Shown here: positions 23,527 to 33,725 of the stretch, one piece after another
How the letters are laid out: every line of letters begins with the position of its first letter
Position numbering within the stretch: position 1 is the stretch's first letter
Assembly (NCBI GenBank): GCA_025558095.1
Contig: JAIVFI010000004.1
Span: forward strand, 620,001-684,000
DNA: 64,000 nucleotides
Direction of reading: 5' to 3'
From: Hyaloraphidium curvatum
Lineage: Eukaryota > Monoblepharomycota > Hyaloraphidiomycetes > Hyaloraphidiales > Hyaloraphidiaceae
Notes under the pieces: model-generated
Told to the model about the DNA's origin: nothing
Database searches by the model: none
The model's input: the letters and a program-made list of their open reading frames with translations, nothing else
Translations under genes and position numbers: made by a program

Positions 23527-23628
23527 TACCGACGCCTTACACAGGCGGTCTGCTCCTCCCGCTTTGAGACGGCTTTGAGACCTCCCAGGATCTCGTCGTC
23601 GAAACGGGCACGTTCTACGGAGGCCGCG

Positions 23629-25011
23629 ATGAGCCTGGCGAAGAACCGCCATTCGGCCGTCGCGGTCGAAAACATCCCCGGGCGCGGCCGCGGTCTGGTC
23701 GCGTCCAAGTCCCTCGCGCACGGCACGCTGCTCTTCGAGGAGGCGCCCTTTGCCGCTGTAATCGACGATGCCCACGCGGCGACGCATTGTTCGGCCTGCT
23801 TCCGCGAGCTCGCCGCCGAGTCCAAGCTGCGATGCAGCGGCTGCCGCTTCCCGCACTACTGCTCGGCCGCGTGCCAAAAGAGCGACTGGGCCGCGGGACA
23901 CAAGGCGGAGTGTCTTGGCTTGAGAAAAGTCGCCCCACGGCGGCCGCCGACGAGCGTGCGGCTGGTCGCGCGGGTGCTGGAGCGGCGCGCCCGGGAACCG
24001 GGGGCGTACGAGGCGTCTGGGATGGCTGGACTGGAGGGCCACAGGGCGGACCTCGGGCAGGATGAGCTGGAGAGCTTTGCGCAGCTTGCGTTCGTCGTGA
24101 CCTCCATTCTCTCGCCGGCAGCGGCGGAAGCCGGCAACGCGGACGTGCTGGACGTCATCGCGCGCTTCTCGTGCAACGCCATGTCGCTCACGGCCCCGGG
24201 AAGCGACCTAGTGAACGTGGGCGTCGCCATGCTGCCATTTTCCGCTCTCGCGAACCACTCGTGCGCTCCCGACGCCGCTCTGATGTATGTGCGAGACGGC
24301 AGCGGCGTCCGGGCGCAGGTGCGGACGATAACGGGCGTGGCCGCGGGCGAGGAGATCTGCCTGTCGTACATCCCGTCGGAGGTCACGCCCCGGAAGGAGC
24401 GGATCGAAGCCCTGCGGAAGCAGTACCGCTTCACCTGCACCTGCCCCGCGTGCAGCGCGGCCTGCGACCCTCTGGCCGCGCTGCGGTGCGCAAAATGCGC
24501 GCACGAGTTTGAGGTGCTGCCCGGGGACGCCGAGAACGTGTTCTGCCCCGTGTGCGGGTCCTTCGTCGTGGCGGCGGCAACGTTGGGCGAGGCACTAGCC
24601 GAGGCGGCGGTGATCTTTGCGGCGAGGGATAGAGGCGAGCTCGCCGACCCCGCCGCGGTCCGCGCGTGCCTGGAGAAGCTCGAGGGCTTGCGCTGCCTCG
24701 GGGAGCGGCATTTCGGCCCGCTGGGCCTCCGGACGCTGCTGTACGATCTCCTCATATCTAGGGGAGAGTATGCGGAGGCGTACGGCGAGTCCCTGCGGAT
24801 CTCCAAGATCTTGCAGCCTCCCTTCGTGGCCGAGTTCCACCCCGCGCGGACGCTCCGCCTGTTGCTGACGGCCAAGCTCGGTGCCTACGGTTCAATGGAC
24901 CTGGACCAGATGCGGGACCTCGCCGACCGCGCGCTGCGCGGCGTCAAGGTCGCGTTCGGCGAGGGGGAATTCTACCGAAGGTGTCTCGACGAACTCGGTC
25001 TGAGCACATGA
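23629..25011 (+). CDS. SMYD-type SET/MYND protein
   Basis: 460 residues, no intron, start MSLAKNRHSAVAVEN at 23629 (the frame opens at 23575). SMYD proteins are lysine methyltransferases, with the SET domain split by a MYND finger. Seen: SET-N with GRGRGLVASKSLAHGT, MYND (CSACFRE ... CSGC ... HYCSAACQ ... GHKAEC, about 54-92), SET core ANHSCAPDAALMY and EEICLSYI, then post-SET Cys residues (CTCPACSAAC) and a helical C-terminal region. A second CxxC pair (CAKC, CPVC, about 303-325) looks like an added zinc ribbon. The S-adenosylmethionine site NHSC is intact, so activity is plausible; substrate unknown. Its stop is 7 bp from the convergent glucosidase stop. Confidence 0.9.
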   Translation: MSLAKNRHSAVAVENIPGRGRGLVASKSLAHGTLLFEEAPFAAVIDDAHAATHCSACFRELAAESKLRCSGCRFPHYCSAACQKSDWAAGHKAECLGLRKVAPRRPPTSVRLVARVLERRAREPGAYEASGMAGLEGHRADLGQDELESFAQLAFVVTSILSPAAAEAGNADVLDVIARFSCNAMSLTAPGSDLVNVGVAMLPFSALANHSCAPDAALMYVRDGSGVRAQVRTITGVAAGEEICLSYIPSEVTPRKERIEALRKQYRFTCTCPACSAACDPLAALRCAKCAHEFEVLPGDAENVFCPVCGSFVVAAATLGEALAEAAVIFAARDRGELADPAAVRACLEKLEGLRCLGERHFGPLGLRTLLYDLLISRGEYAEAYGESLRISKILQPPFVAEFHPARTLRLLLTAKLGAYGSMDLDQMRDLADRALRGVKVAFGEGEFYRRCLDELGLST

Positions 25012-25018
25012 AGAAAGC

Positions 25019-27740
25019 CTAAAACATGAATCTGTACCCGATGTAGGCGCCCACGAGAACAACAACCATCACGCCCATGCTCGCAACCATGCCCAGTCCC
25101 CGGCGCCGGCCGCTGAATCCTCTCCGGCCGATGACCACCGAGTGCTTCGTCAGACGTCCCGCAGCTCCGCCAGCCGCTCCGTCGACCGAGGAAAGGAGGC
25201 CGACGCGCTCGTGCTCCGAATCGTCCACGCCCATCCGTCGATCCGGTGTATGGCGGTCCCCGTCCGCCCGCTCGCCGTCCAGCGGGCATCCGCAGTCCCA
25301 CACGAGCTTGAGCACGGTTTCCGAGGCGCTGGGGCCCTGGGAAGCCACCTGCTCCTCCACGATCTTCCACTTGCCGTGCGACACCTTGACGAGCACGTCC
25401 GCCTTGGTCGGGTAGTGCCACCTGGGCAGGAAGATCTCGGTCGTGCGGCTCTTGAGCGGCGCCACCCCTTCCTCCTCGACGTCGTCACCGCCGCCGGTGC
25501 GGTGCTCAAACTCAAACTCGAAGCGCTTGTCCGCCATATCGAAATTCGACCTCGTGGGCGTCCCAGCCACGGCGGATGCAAAGGGCCGGCACACGGCGTT
25601 GAGCGCTCGGCCGCCGCGGTCGAGGGGGCTGAACCCGTGCGGGACGGTCTCGGCGGTCGGCTCCATCGACGGGTGCACGTCGAGCGAAAAGATGGACAGG
25701 TCCTCGCCGTTCCAGTTGTCGCCCCACTCGTTGCAGTTCGACGCGCAGTAGCACCAAAGAGCGGTGTCCAAGAGGGTGTGCTCCATCTGGAGGCGACTTC
25801 GCCATCAGGCCCTCAGCAGGAGCAAATCCGACAGCGAAACATACCGCGTTGAAGTAGGCGTCGAGCGCCGTTTCGTGCAGCGCATAATCTCCGGTCCTGT
25901 ATGCCAGCTTCTGCATCATATCGTACGGAAGCCCGTACTCGCCAAACACCACGGGCACCTCGCCCTTGAGTGCATTCCATCCATACTCGGCAAGGCGGCG
26001 CACATTGTCGGCAAAGACGTGGCGCACGTAGTACTCGCCGAGACGGATGATCTGGTAGAACGGCAGCGACAATCCGTGCTCCTCGGCGCGCAGGAACGAG
26101 AGGGCATCCACGTTGAACCTGGGGAAATCAATCAGAACATTGGAATCCACAAGCTTCCCATTCGCCGCAGACGCACCAAGATCGGAACTGCTTGTTGACC
26201 AGGGTCAATCCATCGTACCAATGCGGTGTGTAGGCGATCCGGCGGTCACCAAAGTGAACTTCGAGCGTGACCTCCTTGGAAAGCCCCGCCCCGATTGCGG
26301 CGCGCGTGACGCCGTCCTGCGCACCGTACTCGGCGACGGTGCGTTCGTCCCACCCGTCCGCAGGGGGATTCATCACCCTGGGTTCGATCAGGATTATGGC
26401 ATCCGCCTGGGCGCTGCGGACGGTCGCCGCATATCGGTAGAAAAAGGGCTGCAAGAAGTCGGCGTCCAGGTCGATCGCCTTGCCCGTGGAAGGATCCTTG
26501 GTGAAATAGTCCGGCACCAACAGTTCGGCGCCGCGGACTCCCTGCGGGCCAACGACGTCCTTTGGTTCGCGAAAGGTCCAAACACCGTGCTGCTTCCAGA
26601 CACATTGGTGCCCATCCTTCCAAGCTCGCAGTCCTCTGGGATCAACGACCTTGCGGGCGGACCTGTAAGGCCCAAATCCGCCCATCCCCCACACGTCCAC
26701 CTCGCAAGCCAGGCCCTCCCCAAGGCACATGGCTTCGAATGGTGTAGGCGACGTCCCGTTCCGTGCGCTGCCCGACATCTGCTGCGAAAGGTCCTTGGTG
26801 CCCAGCAAACCTTCGTTGGGCTCGTTGAACGTGTCGTACCCGATCACGCAGGAATCCTGGAGCCCGGCTTCGACGATCGCTCGGGCCATGAGAAGCATCG
26901 ATCGGAGGAACGACATCTGCAGATAATCCTGCACATTGATTTTTTCGCTCGTGCCCGCCCACGGCGGCGGATCGACGAGGAACTTGGGGGCAAAGGTCCT
27001 GCCCGCCCAAAACAGCGTGAACATCGTAAAGGCGGCGAGCTTCCGGTAGTTTGTCGGCCAGATCATCATGGGAAAGTGGTGCTTGTCCCCTTCGTAGGTG
27101 TTGTGGACAATAGCGGCGCCCGTGGCGTTGAAGTTGGAGGGTTTGAAGCCGACCAGGTCAAGCGTCCACAGCGGCGCTCCATCGCCGCCGCTCCACCGCG
27201 ACCAGACTAAACACGCATCCATCAGCAAACACATTCGGGAACCAAGGTTAGGCACGCACCATCTTGGTGTGGGTCGATGAAGCACCGGACGCCGTGATCC
27301 CGCGCTTTTCGCAGCACCGCGACCACGTACTCGATGTACGCCGTGTCGTAGACGCCCGGTCCACCGTGCTCGATAGCTTCCCACGTGATCTGATGATTCA
27401 TAACCATCATCAGCGCTTACGAGAACGCCGAAAAGCCGTCACGCACGTTGAACCGGACAAAGTTGAAACCCCACCGACGGAGCCGCGCAAAGTGCTCGTC
27501 GGCCTGCTCGAGCGGGAACGGCTGCCCGACGAAGCTTGCACTCTTTCTCTGCCATTCTGCGTCGAAAAACTCCTCGCCGCCGACCTGCGACGGCTGGTTT
27601 GCCGGCGTCTTGGCGTTGGGCGCAACGTTCACCCCGCGCAGGTGCACCGCCCGGCCGAGGTTGTCCCGGAAGAATCTGCCCCGCGTTCGGAGCGCATCGG
27701 GCGGCAGCGATTCCTCGAGCGTGACCGGCGCCGTCGGCAT
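25019..27740 (-). CDS. GH5 steryl-beta-glucosidase / glucocerebrosidase, membrane-anchored
   Basis: Complement join(25019..25786,25845..26118,26177..27206,27260..27389,27447..27740), 831 residues. It matches the fungal Egh1/EGCrP2 group of glycoside hydrolase family 5, which hydrolyses ergosteryl glucoside and glucosylceramide. Seen: VHLRGVNVAPNAKTP, FNFVRFNITWEAIEHGGPG, FIDPHQDVWSRWSGGDGAP, the acid/base Glu in YDTFNEPNEG, the nucleophile Glu in VVFGEYGLP, and NEWGDNWNGEDLSIFS. The C-terminus ends in one hydrophobic helix (about 808-827, MVASMGVMVVVLVGAYIG) and four residues more, a tail-anchor shape. No N-terminal signal peptide is visible, so the catalytic part likely faces the cytosol. 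All four introns (53-58 bp) keep phase. Confidence 0.93.
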
Positions 27741-27965
27741 CGTGCGAGGCGCCCCGGTGGCTCGGCGGCGAAGGCGATCGAAGGATTTCGGGCGGGTAAA
27801 CAGTCACGGACCGGACGACGCGCAAGCTTCCAGATTTCCAAATCTCCGACCACTCAAAACCATCAGTTTGCCGTGAAAAACCACAGCAAACGCCCTATAT
27901 ACGGTCGCGCTGCCGGTGCATCGTGCGTTAACGAGCCCCGTGGACCACTGAAGAACCCCGGAACG
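27741..27965. promoter_or_regulatory. Divergent promoter, glucosidase / AN1 gene
   Basis: 225 bp between divergent start codons. A short AT-richer patch, CCCTATATACGGTCGC, near 27892-27907 contains a TATA-like core about 65 bp before the AN1 start codon; this is one of few such elements in the window. Confidence 0.5.
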
Positions 27966-28526
27966 ATGGAGCTTCCGACCCTCGGCGTGCACTGCGCGGC
28001 CGAAGGCTGCCACCAGCTCGACTTCCTGCCCTTCTTGTGCCCCCATTGCCCTCCTGAAGAACTTGATGCCGGCGATGGGCATGCCACCACAGGCACGACG
28101 GTCGTCCGGGCCGGTCGTCGTCACAAGGTGTACTGCGGAGATCATAGGACCGAGCATGCAGGATGCACCGGACGGCGCAACTACGTGGTACCCACCGTCC
28201 CCTGCCCTCTCTGCGCCACTGTGCTGCCCGTGCGGCTTGCCGCCACCGGGACTTTGGGATCTGAAGCAGAGCCTCCCTCGGAAAGCGACATCAAGGCCAC
28301 CGTAGAAAAGCACATTGTCGCGGGCTGCAAGTCGAAGCCTACTCAATGCCTCGCCCCTCGTTGCAAGGAGAAGCCGAACCCGGCCATGACTTGCAAGCTC
28401 TGCACGAAGACGCTTTGCACGAAGCACCGTTTCCCGGAAATGCATAGCTGTGCGGCTGCCGCCAAGGCAACGCTCGTCCCATCGCAAGCTGCGGCCTTGG
28501 CGAGGAAGGGAATAGCCGTGCGATGA
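27966..28526 (+). CDS. AN1-type zinc-finger protein (ZFAND2/Cuz1-like)
   Basis: 186 residues, no intron, start MELPTLGVHCAAEGCHQL. Proteins of this group bind the proteasome or Cdc48 and help handle arsenite-damaged or misfolded proteins. The first AN1 finger is CAAEGCHQLDFLPFLCPHC ... YCGDHRTEHAGC, with about 25 extra residues between its two halves; the second is CLAPRCKEKPNPAMTCKLC ... CTKHRFPEMHSC. Between them lies VPCPLCATVLPVR and an acidic helix (SESDIKATVEKHIVAGC), as in the family. The insert in the first finger might be an unrecognised intron, but it has no GT donor in the right place. Confidence 0.88.
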   Translation: MELPTLGVHCAAEGCHQLDFLPFLCPHCPPEELDAGDGHATTGTTVVRAGRRHKVYCGDHRTEHAGCTGRRNYVVPTVPCPLCATVLPVRLAATGTLGSEAEPPSESDIKATVEKHIVAGCKSKPTQCLAPRCKEKPNPAMTCKLCTKTLCTKHRFPEMHSCAAAAKATLVPSQAAALARKGIAVR

Positions 28527-28676
28527 CAAAGGCCGGACTCTGCGTCTGTGACGGCCATGTAAGTCTACCAACAGAAGGAGGGACGAAAGAGGGACGCTTC
28601 GGCGCCAATCACAGCAAGAATGTATTCAGATCGTTTGGGCTCCAAAAGAAGCTCCTCAAAAGAAAGTACTCAGGAA

Positions 28677-28984
28677 TCAGAGTTTGGGCTTGCCGTCGGA
28701 AGCTTCCTCGGCCGGGTGCACCTGGGAGAGCCATGAGCACGACCGTTGTGCAGCAGGTCGTGGCTGTACCTTCTTCAGCTCTTCCTCTTCTTCGCCCTTG
28801 ACCGCATCGACGTGCTCGGGAGAGTTGTCCTCGTCCGAAATGTCCTACAGCTTAACACGTCACCCACGGCAAACACACGCCCCAGAACCGGCGCCGCGCG
28901 CACTTCGGTGTTCGGGCGAGCCGGCTCGTCCTTCTTCGCGTCTCCCGCCGTGACCTTCGCGCCTTTGGGAGTGTCGTCGGCCAT
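28677..28984 (-). CDS. Tiny acidic protein, 66 residues, three exons
   Basis: Complement join(28677..28721,28770..28844,28904..28984). Exon 1 gives MADDTPKGAKVTAGDAKKD; exon 2 encodes DISDEDNSPEHVDAVKGEEE and then a Glu/Leu/Lys end; exon 3 VHPAEEASDGKPKL. The introns are 59 and 48 bp, both GT-AG and phase 0. The product is hydrophilic and very acidic in the middle, with no predicted fold, TM or signal. I do not recognise it. Without splicing the frame runs on as 69 different residues, but the spliced reading has intron sizes like the rest of the window and a consistently hydrophilic product. Confidence 0.55.
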
Positions 28985-29121
28985 TTCGATTTAGTCGTGG
29001 AAAGTGATGACTCGACACGCATCGTCACACGGGCACGAGACCTTGATTCAATTACGGCAAAGCACATCCTATCTCCCGACGAAACCTAATTGGTTTGGCA
29101 CCGGTAACCAAGCAATCACGA

Positions 29122-29847
29122 CTAGAGCTTGCTCTTCCGCTCGGGGGGCACATCGGGGCCCTCCTTGATCTAGAAACGGACAAGCGATGTAGCAAATGGT
29201 CTTCCACCAAGATACGATTTCGTTACCTTCTTGAGTTCAGTCTCTGCCGCCGGGTCCGAAGAGGCCTGCTGCACCTTCTTCGCCGTTTCGCCACCGTCGA
29301 CGATCGCGTTGTTCTGAACATCTTCCGAAGACGACTGATCGGAAGAGAACGCCGTCTTCACAGCGACCTTGGCAGTCTCGAAGCCGGATGAGATCGTTTC
29401 CTTCGCGCTCTCGTATGCGCCCCGCATCGTGTCGAGGGCTTGCCCTCCCTTCTCCTTCAGGGCATCCGCCGTAACAGCCTTCTGAGCGCTCTCGATTCCG
29501 TCGCCGACCTTGTCCTTCGCTGTCTCGTACGTCGCCTTCACGGTTTCCTTGACGTTGTCCGGAGGCAGCGCCTTTCCAGCAGCATCGAGGCCTTCGCCAA
29601 CTTTTTCGCGCGTCGCGTTGGCAACTGATTCGGCGGCCTCCTTGGCGGCAGAAGCAGCCGAGCTGATGCTGCCGGAAAGCGTAGACGGTTGTCCCGAACC
29701 AACAGTGTTCTGCGAATCCCGTTAGCGACGAGGGAAAGTGGGAGGGGAGTTCGGGTAGCGACGCCTCACCGGACTCCCGGCGCCCTGTTCTCCCGACTTG
29801 GGCGCGTCCTTCGGGGCGTCCGGGTTCTTGGGCATCGTGTCGGACAT
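29122..29847 (-). CDS. LEA-like amphipathic helix protein
   Basis: Complement join(29122..29163,29227..29709,29770..29847), 200 residues. The N-terminus (MSDTMPKNPDAPKDAPKSGE) is disordered. The centre repeats short Ala/Lys/Glu units such as AKEAAESVANATREKVGEG, YETAKDKVGDGIESAQKAV and YESAKETISSGFETAKVAV, typical of group 3 late-embryogenesis-abundant or apolipoprotein-like helices that fold on drying or on membranes and lipid droplets. No signal peptide. The last intron (63 bp) is supported by the Lys-rich end EGPDVPPERKSKL; unspliced, the frame stops at 29170 instead. A role in stress or lipid-surface coating is inference from composition. Confidence 0.75.
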
Positions 29848-29979
29848 CCGTCAAGGGCTGGAAGGACAACGGGGTGGGGGGGTGGCCGAAAGGTTTGGAG
29901 AATGTGTGACGGATGAATGACGTGGCGTTTCCTCACTTCCAATTGTTGAGACCATCTGTTTTCCTGGGCCACAAGCCAT

Positions 29980-32900
29980 CTAGCCAAAAGCAGCTACAGG
30001 TTCGCTGCGTATATCCGCATCCGTCTTGAGCAGCTTCCCGGAAGCACGCCCAGAGCCCTCGCAAAGTAGACATGCCAGCGCCAAGCGAGCCAACCGCCTC
30101 CTTATGCGATACGATTCCGAGCCACGTAAAGTCCGCAATCCTTCGTCGGGCTCTTCGGAATCACCCAACATTCTTTCGCTGCCCGCGTAAATCGAACGAA
30201 GCCGACGGCGCACCGACTGCAGGTAGTCCTCCCGGCTGTCTGCAAGGTACGAGTCCTGCTTGCTAGGCCCACTGCCCGCCGAGGACAGCAAACATCCCGA
30301 ATGGAACCAATCGCGGCAGTCAAACACGATGGCAGCCTCGTCCGAAACTTCGCCGCCGGCGCCAGCTGAAACAATCGGCAGGCCACAAACCGAACAAACC
30401 ACGGAGGAGGGTTCCGCTACCAGCAGACCACGCATCTGCAAAGATACCAAGGCTTCCAAAAGGCCCAGCGTGTCCGCTTCCTGGATCTTCCCGCAACCCT
30501 CGCGCAGGAGCGCCTGCGCGCCGTAGTCCTCCAGCAGGCGCAGGACTGCCCCTTTGAGCCCCATCACGGGGAGCCCGTCGGGAATGCGCCGGACAACGTC
30601 CGCAGGATCGAGCATCGAAGTCCCTACATTCTCCAGAAGCCCGAGGATGAAGGGCGGCTTGTCCATCGAGTACGTGACGAGGTCCTCCCACAGCGCCGGA
30701 TCCCCCTGGTCCTTGGCGAACGCAATGGCCCCCCGCACGTCGGCCATGCGTTCGATGATGAGTGCCAGTGCCTTCTTGTTGTCCCCCATCTTCCCGAGCA
30801 GAAATACCATCTCCGGAACCATGTCGCGCTGCTGGCAGACTTCGTACGCCACCGAGACCGAGTAGCCATTGGACGCGCGGAGGAAGTCGAGCAGTCGCAG
30901 GGGATCGTACTCGGCGTACAGCTCGACCTGGAGGTTGTGGTAGGCCGAGCCTTCCAGCCGCAAGTCGCGCCGGGGCCGCTCCGCCTTCCACAATGCGTCA
31001 AGGTAGATGTGCAGGAAACCGGAGTAGTCCTTCATGGCATCCACCACCACGGCCGGCGGGACCTGCTCGGTGCTGGCTACTAGCAGCTGTACGGCCGGGC
31101 ACAACGTTGCGGCACGGATGCGTCCGAGCGGCGACTTGATCGACAGGGGTTCGAGCTGGCCACCCTCTGCCTTTTCCTCCTGCAGCAGCTCCTCCTCGAT
31201 ACGCTCCGCAAGGGCCGCATCCGTGTCTAGAAGCCGCTGGTCATACTCGAATAGTAGCTTCAGCATAGCGGGATCCAATCCGTGCAGCAGATTGTGCCGC
31301 GTGATGGAGCCCAAAGCGTTGGGAGACCCCAGCCCCAGGGCCAGCCGCGCGTAGGCAATCCAATTGTTCGCGTGGCCGTACAGCTCCATGGCGGCTTCCA
31401 TCAGCACCAGGTCCCCCGGTTCCCGGCGCAGCGCCTCTTCAGCCGCCGACAACAAGGTGCGCAGGTCGTAGCATGTCGGGGGCCAGGCGCGAGCCAGGCG
31501 GAGCAGAAGTGTTCTGTCATTCTCGACTGCAAACATCATCACCGCATCGTAGCACTTCTGTGCCAGGAGCGGCTTGGCGGTAGGCATGTACGGTGCCAAG
31601 TGCGCGACCTGGCCTGCCTCCGCAAATGTGAACACCCACTGTTCCCAAAGAACGGGATCCTGCCGAAGGATCTTTGGGCACAGGGAGGCGGCTTCATCAA
31701 AGTTCCCCTGGGCGACGAGAGCCTGCAGATACTTCTGGCCGATCTCCAATATGTCGTCCACCTTGAGCCGCCCTTTCACGCTGTAGTCGTCCCCGGCCGA
31801 CTCGGCGGCATGAAGGGCCTCCGCGTACTTCTGCCGTTCCAAAAGCCATTCGATGTGGTCGGCCATGTCCCTCGGGCGGGCAACGATGATGTCTTTGGGG
31901 CTAACTAGGTAGTACGTCTGGTCAAAATCGAGGTAGTCCAGCCGGTAGTCGTTCGGCTGGTAGATCTCGTGCCCGACCACGTTCGCCAGGACATCGTTTG
32001 CGACTTCCCTGCCCTCGTAGTCGACGACGCGTATTTCGGGCGGCCGGTTGCCGGGGCGTGTTTCGGTCGCACCTGTCGGCCTCGGCATGGACGCTGGTAG
32101 GACATCCGGGCTGCTCAGAGCGCCGGCGTCGACGTCCACTGTCAGCAGTACGAGGAGTTCCTTTCCCTTGTGCTGGAAAGGGGCGATCCCGCAAACGACA
32201 TAGTCGGTCTTGAAGCTGGTTGAGATGGCAGCTTCCGTCAGCACCGACCGCAGATAGGCGAGCAGTCGGACTCACGAGGACTTGATCGTCGGGACGAGGT
32301 CCGTGGACTTGGCCACCTTGTCCAGCCCCACAGCCGACGCCACGCCCAGCGATCTCGAAGGTGTCGACCTCCCAGATGCCGCAGGTGACGACTCTGTGAC
32401 GTCCTTGATCCCCACGACCGTGACCGAGTTTGCCCACCCAATGAGCAGCTCCCTGTCCGTTTTCCAGAAAAGGTGCGGCCTGAAAAGGTCCGCTCTAGGG
32501 CTCCCTCGCCTCCTCTTGACGTGGCCTAAACGCCTGGAGGTTGACATGTCGTACAATTGGACGCCCCGTTCGTTGGCCCAGGCGACGAGGCTGCCCCTCC
32601 ACTTGACGGTGAACACGATGCCTTCTCCCGAGTGCAGGGTCGTGTTGCTCGTGGCGCCAAACCAGTTCTTCGAGGACAGGATCAGCTGCTCGTTCCGGCC
32701 ACCGCTGATGATCGTCCGCGCGGAGCTCTTTGCGTAACCCGGTTCCAGAGCCACGGCCTTGACGGGCCGCCGGAAATCGTACGCGGTGCTCTCTGCGAAA
32801 AAGACCGAATTCACCACCACGCGACCGTCGTCCGAAGAAGAAGCGAGGTAGTCGGCACTTTCGTCGATTGAAATCTCGGTTACCGAAGCAGAGTGCGCCC

Positions 32901-33662
32901 GGAAGCGCTTGATGTCGTTTCCCGTGAGGTCCAGGATGTGGATGTGCCCGCCGTGAGTCCCGACAACCTACAAAGACAACGAAGCACTCTCAGCAATCGA
33001 CACATTAGTCGACCGGAGGGACGAACCAAGAATCGGTCCGAAACGCATATGCAGCTGACGTTGTCCTTTGCGAGCACGTTCCCCAGCGTTCCGCTGAGTC
33101 TCGAGTACTTCAACAGCGGTTCCGCATCTTCGTCGTTTTCATCTTCCGCGGCCATGTCACCGTCCGCGCTTGCCTCGGTGGGGACGCTCTCCGAGGCATC
33201 CCGTCGCGAGTCCACGTCCGGCGGCGAGAGAAAGGCGTTCGCTGGACTGTCCTCCAAAGCATGCCTCGATCCGGCATCCGAATCCCCCAAGCCAATACCG
33301 GTTACCGGAGTTGCGGAACGCTCGTCCGCGGCCGAGGCGTGTACATCTTCAGGCTCGACGACCGGCTCGGGGACGGGTTCCACGACCGATGGAACATCGT
33401 CTAGTCCGGCGACGTTGTCCACCGGCGATTCCCGGATAGGAACGCGCTTTTTGAAGGTCCGCGATTGCTCGTTGAGCGCTTCAGCCTCGGCCTGCAGATC
33501 ATCGAGGTCCAGCGGGGCCGCAGCCATGTCCGCAGGTTCCTGTTCGCCGCCAGCCCGGGATTCACCCCCGGCAGAAGCAACATTATCCACATGTTGTTCC
33601 GGAGCGCCGAGTCCTTCATCGCCACCGGACATGTCGCCGCCAGGCCCGTCCGGCGCCGACAT
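29980..33662 (-). CDS. VPS41: Vacuolar protein sorting 41, HOPS subunit
   Basis: Complement join(29980..32215,32276..32967,33027..33662), 1187 residues. Vps41 is the HOPS tether subunit that binds Rab7/Ypt7 and AP-3 vesicles at the vacuole. An acidic disordered N-terminus (about 1-195) is followed by a beta-propeller (DNVSCICVSDRFL joined to VVGTHGGHIHILDLTGN), then clathrin-heavy-chain-like helical repeats, and a C-terminal RING-H2-like zinc site (VCSVCGLPI ... DCRDWFHSGCL ... CLLC). The second intron keeps phase only with acceptor 32216, giving SFKTDYVVCGIAP as in the family. It lies 63 bp from the stop of GRC3, which precedes it on the same strand. Confidence 0.93.
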
Positions 33663-33725
33663 TGGGCTCGAAGTCGCGATCGAAAGCGCGATCGGAACAA
33701 TGACTCAATTGGCGAGCTAGATTGA

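Noticed and set aside
28020-28140. An intron in the first AN1 finger
   Set aside because: No GT donor follows the CPHC pair and the frame is open, so I kept the insert as coding.
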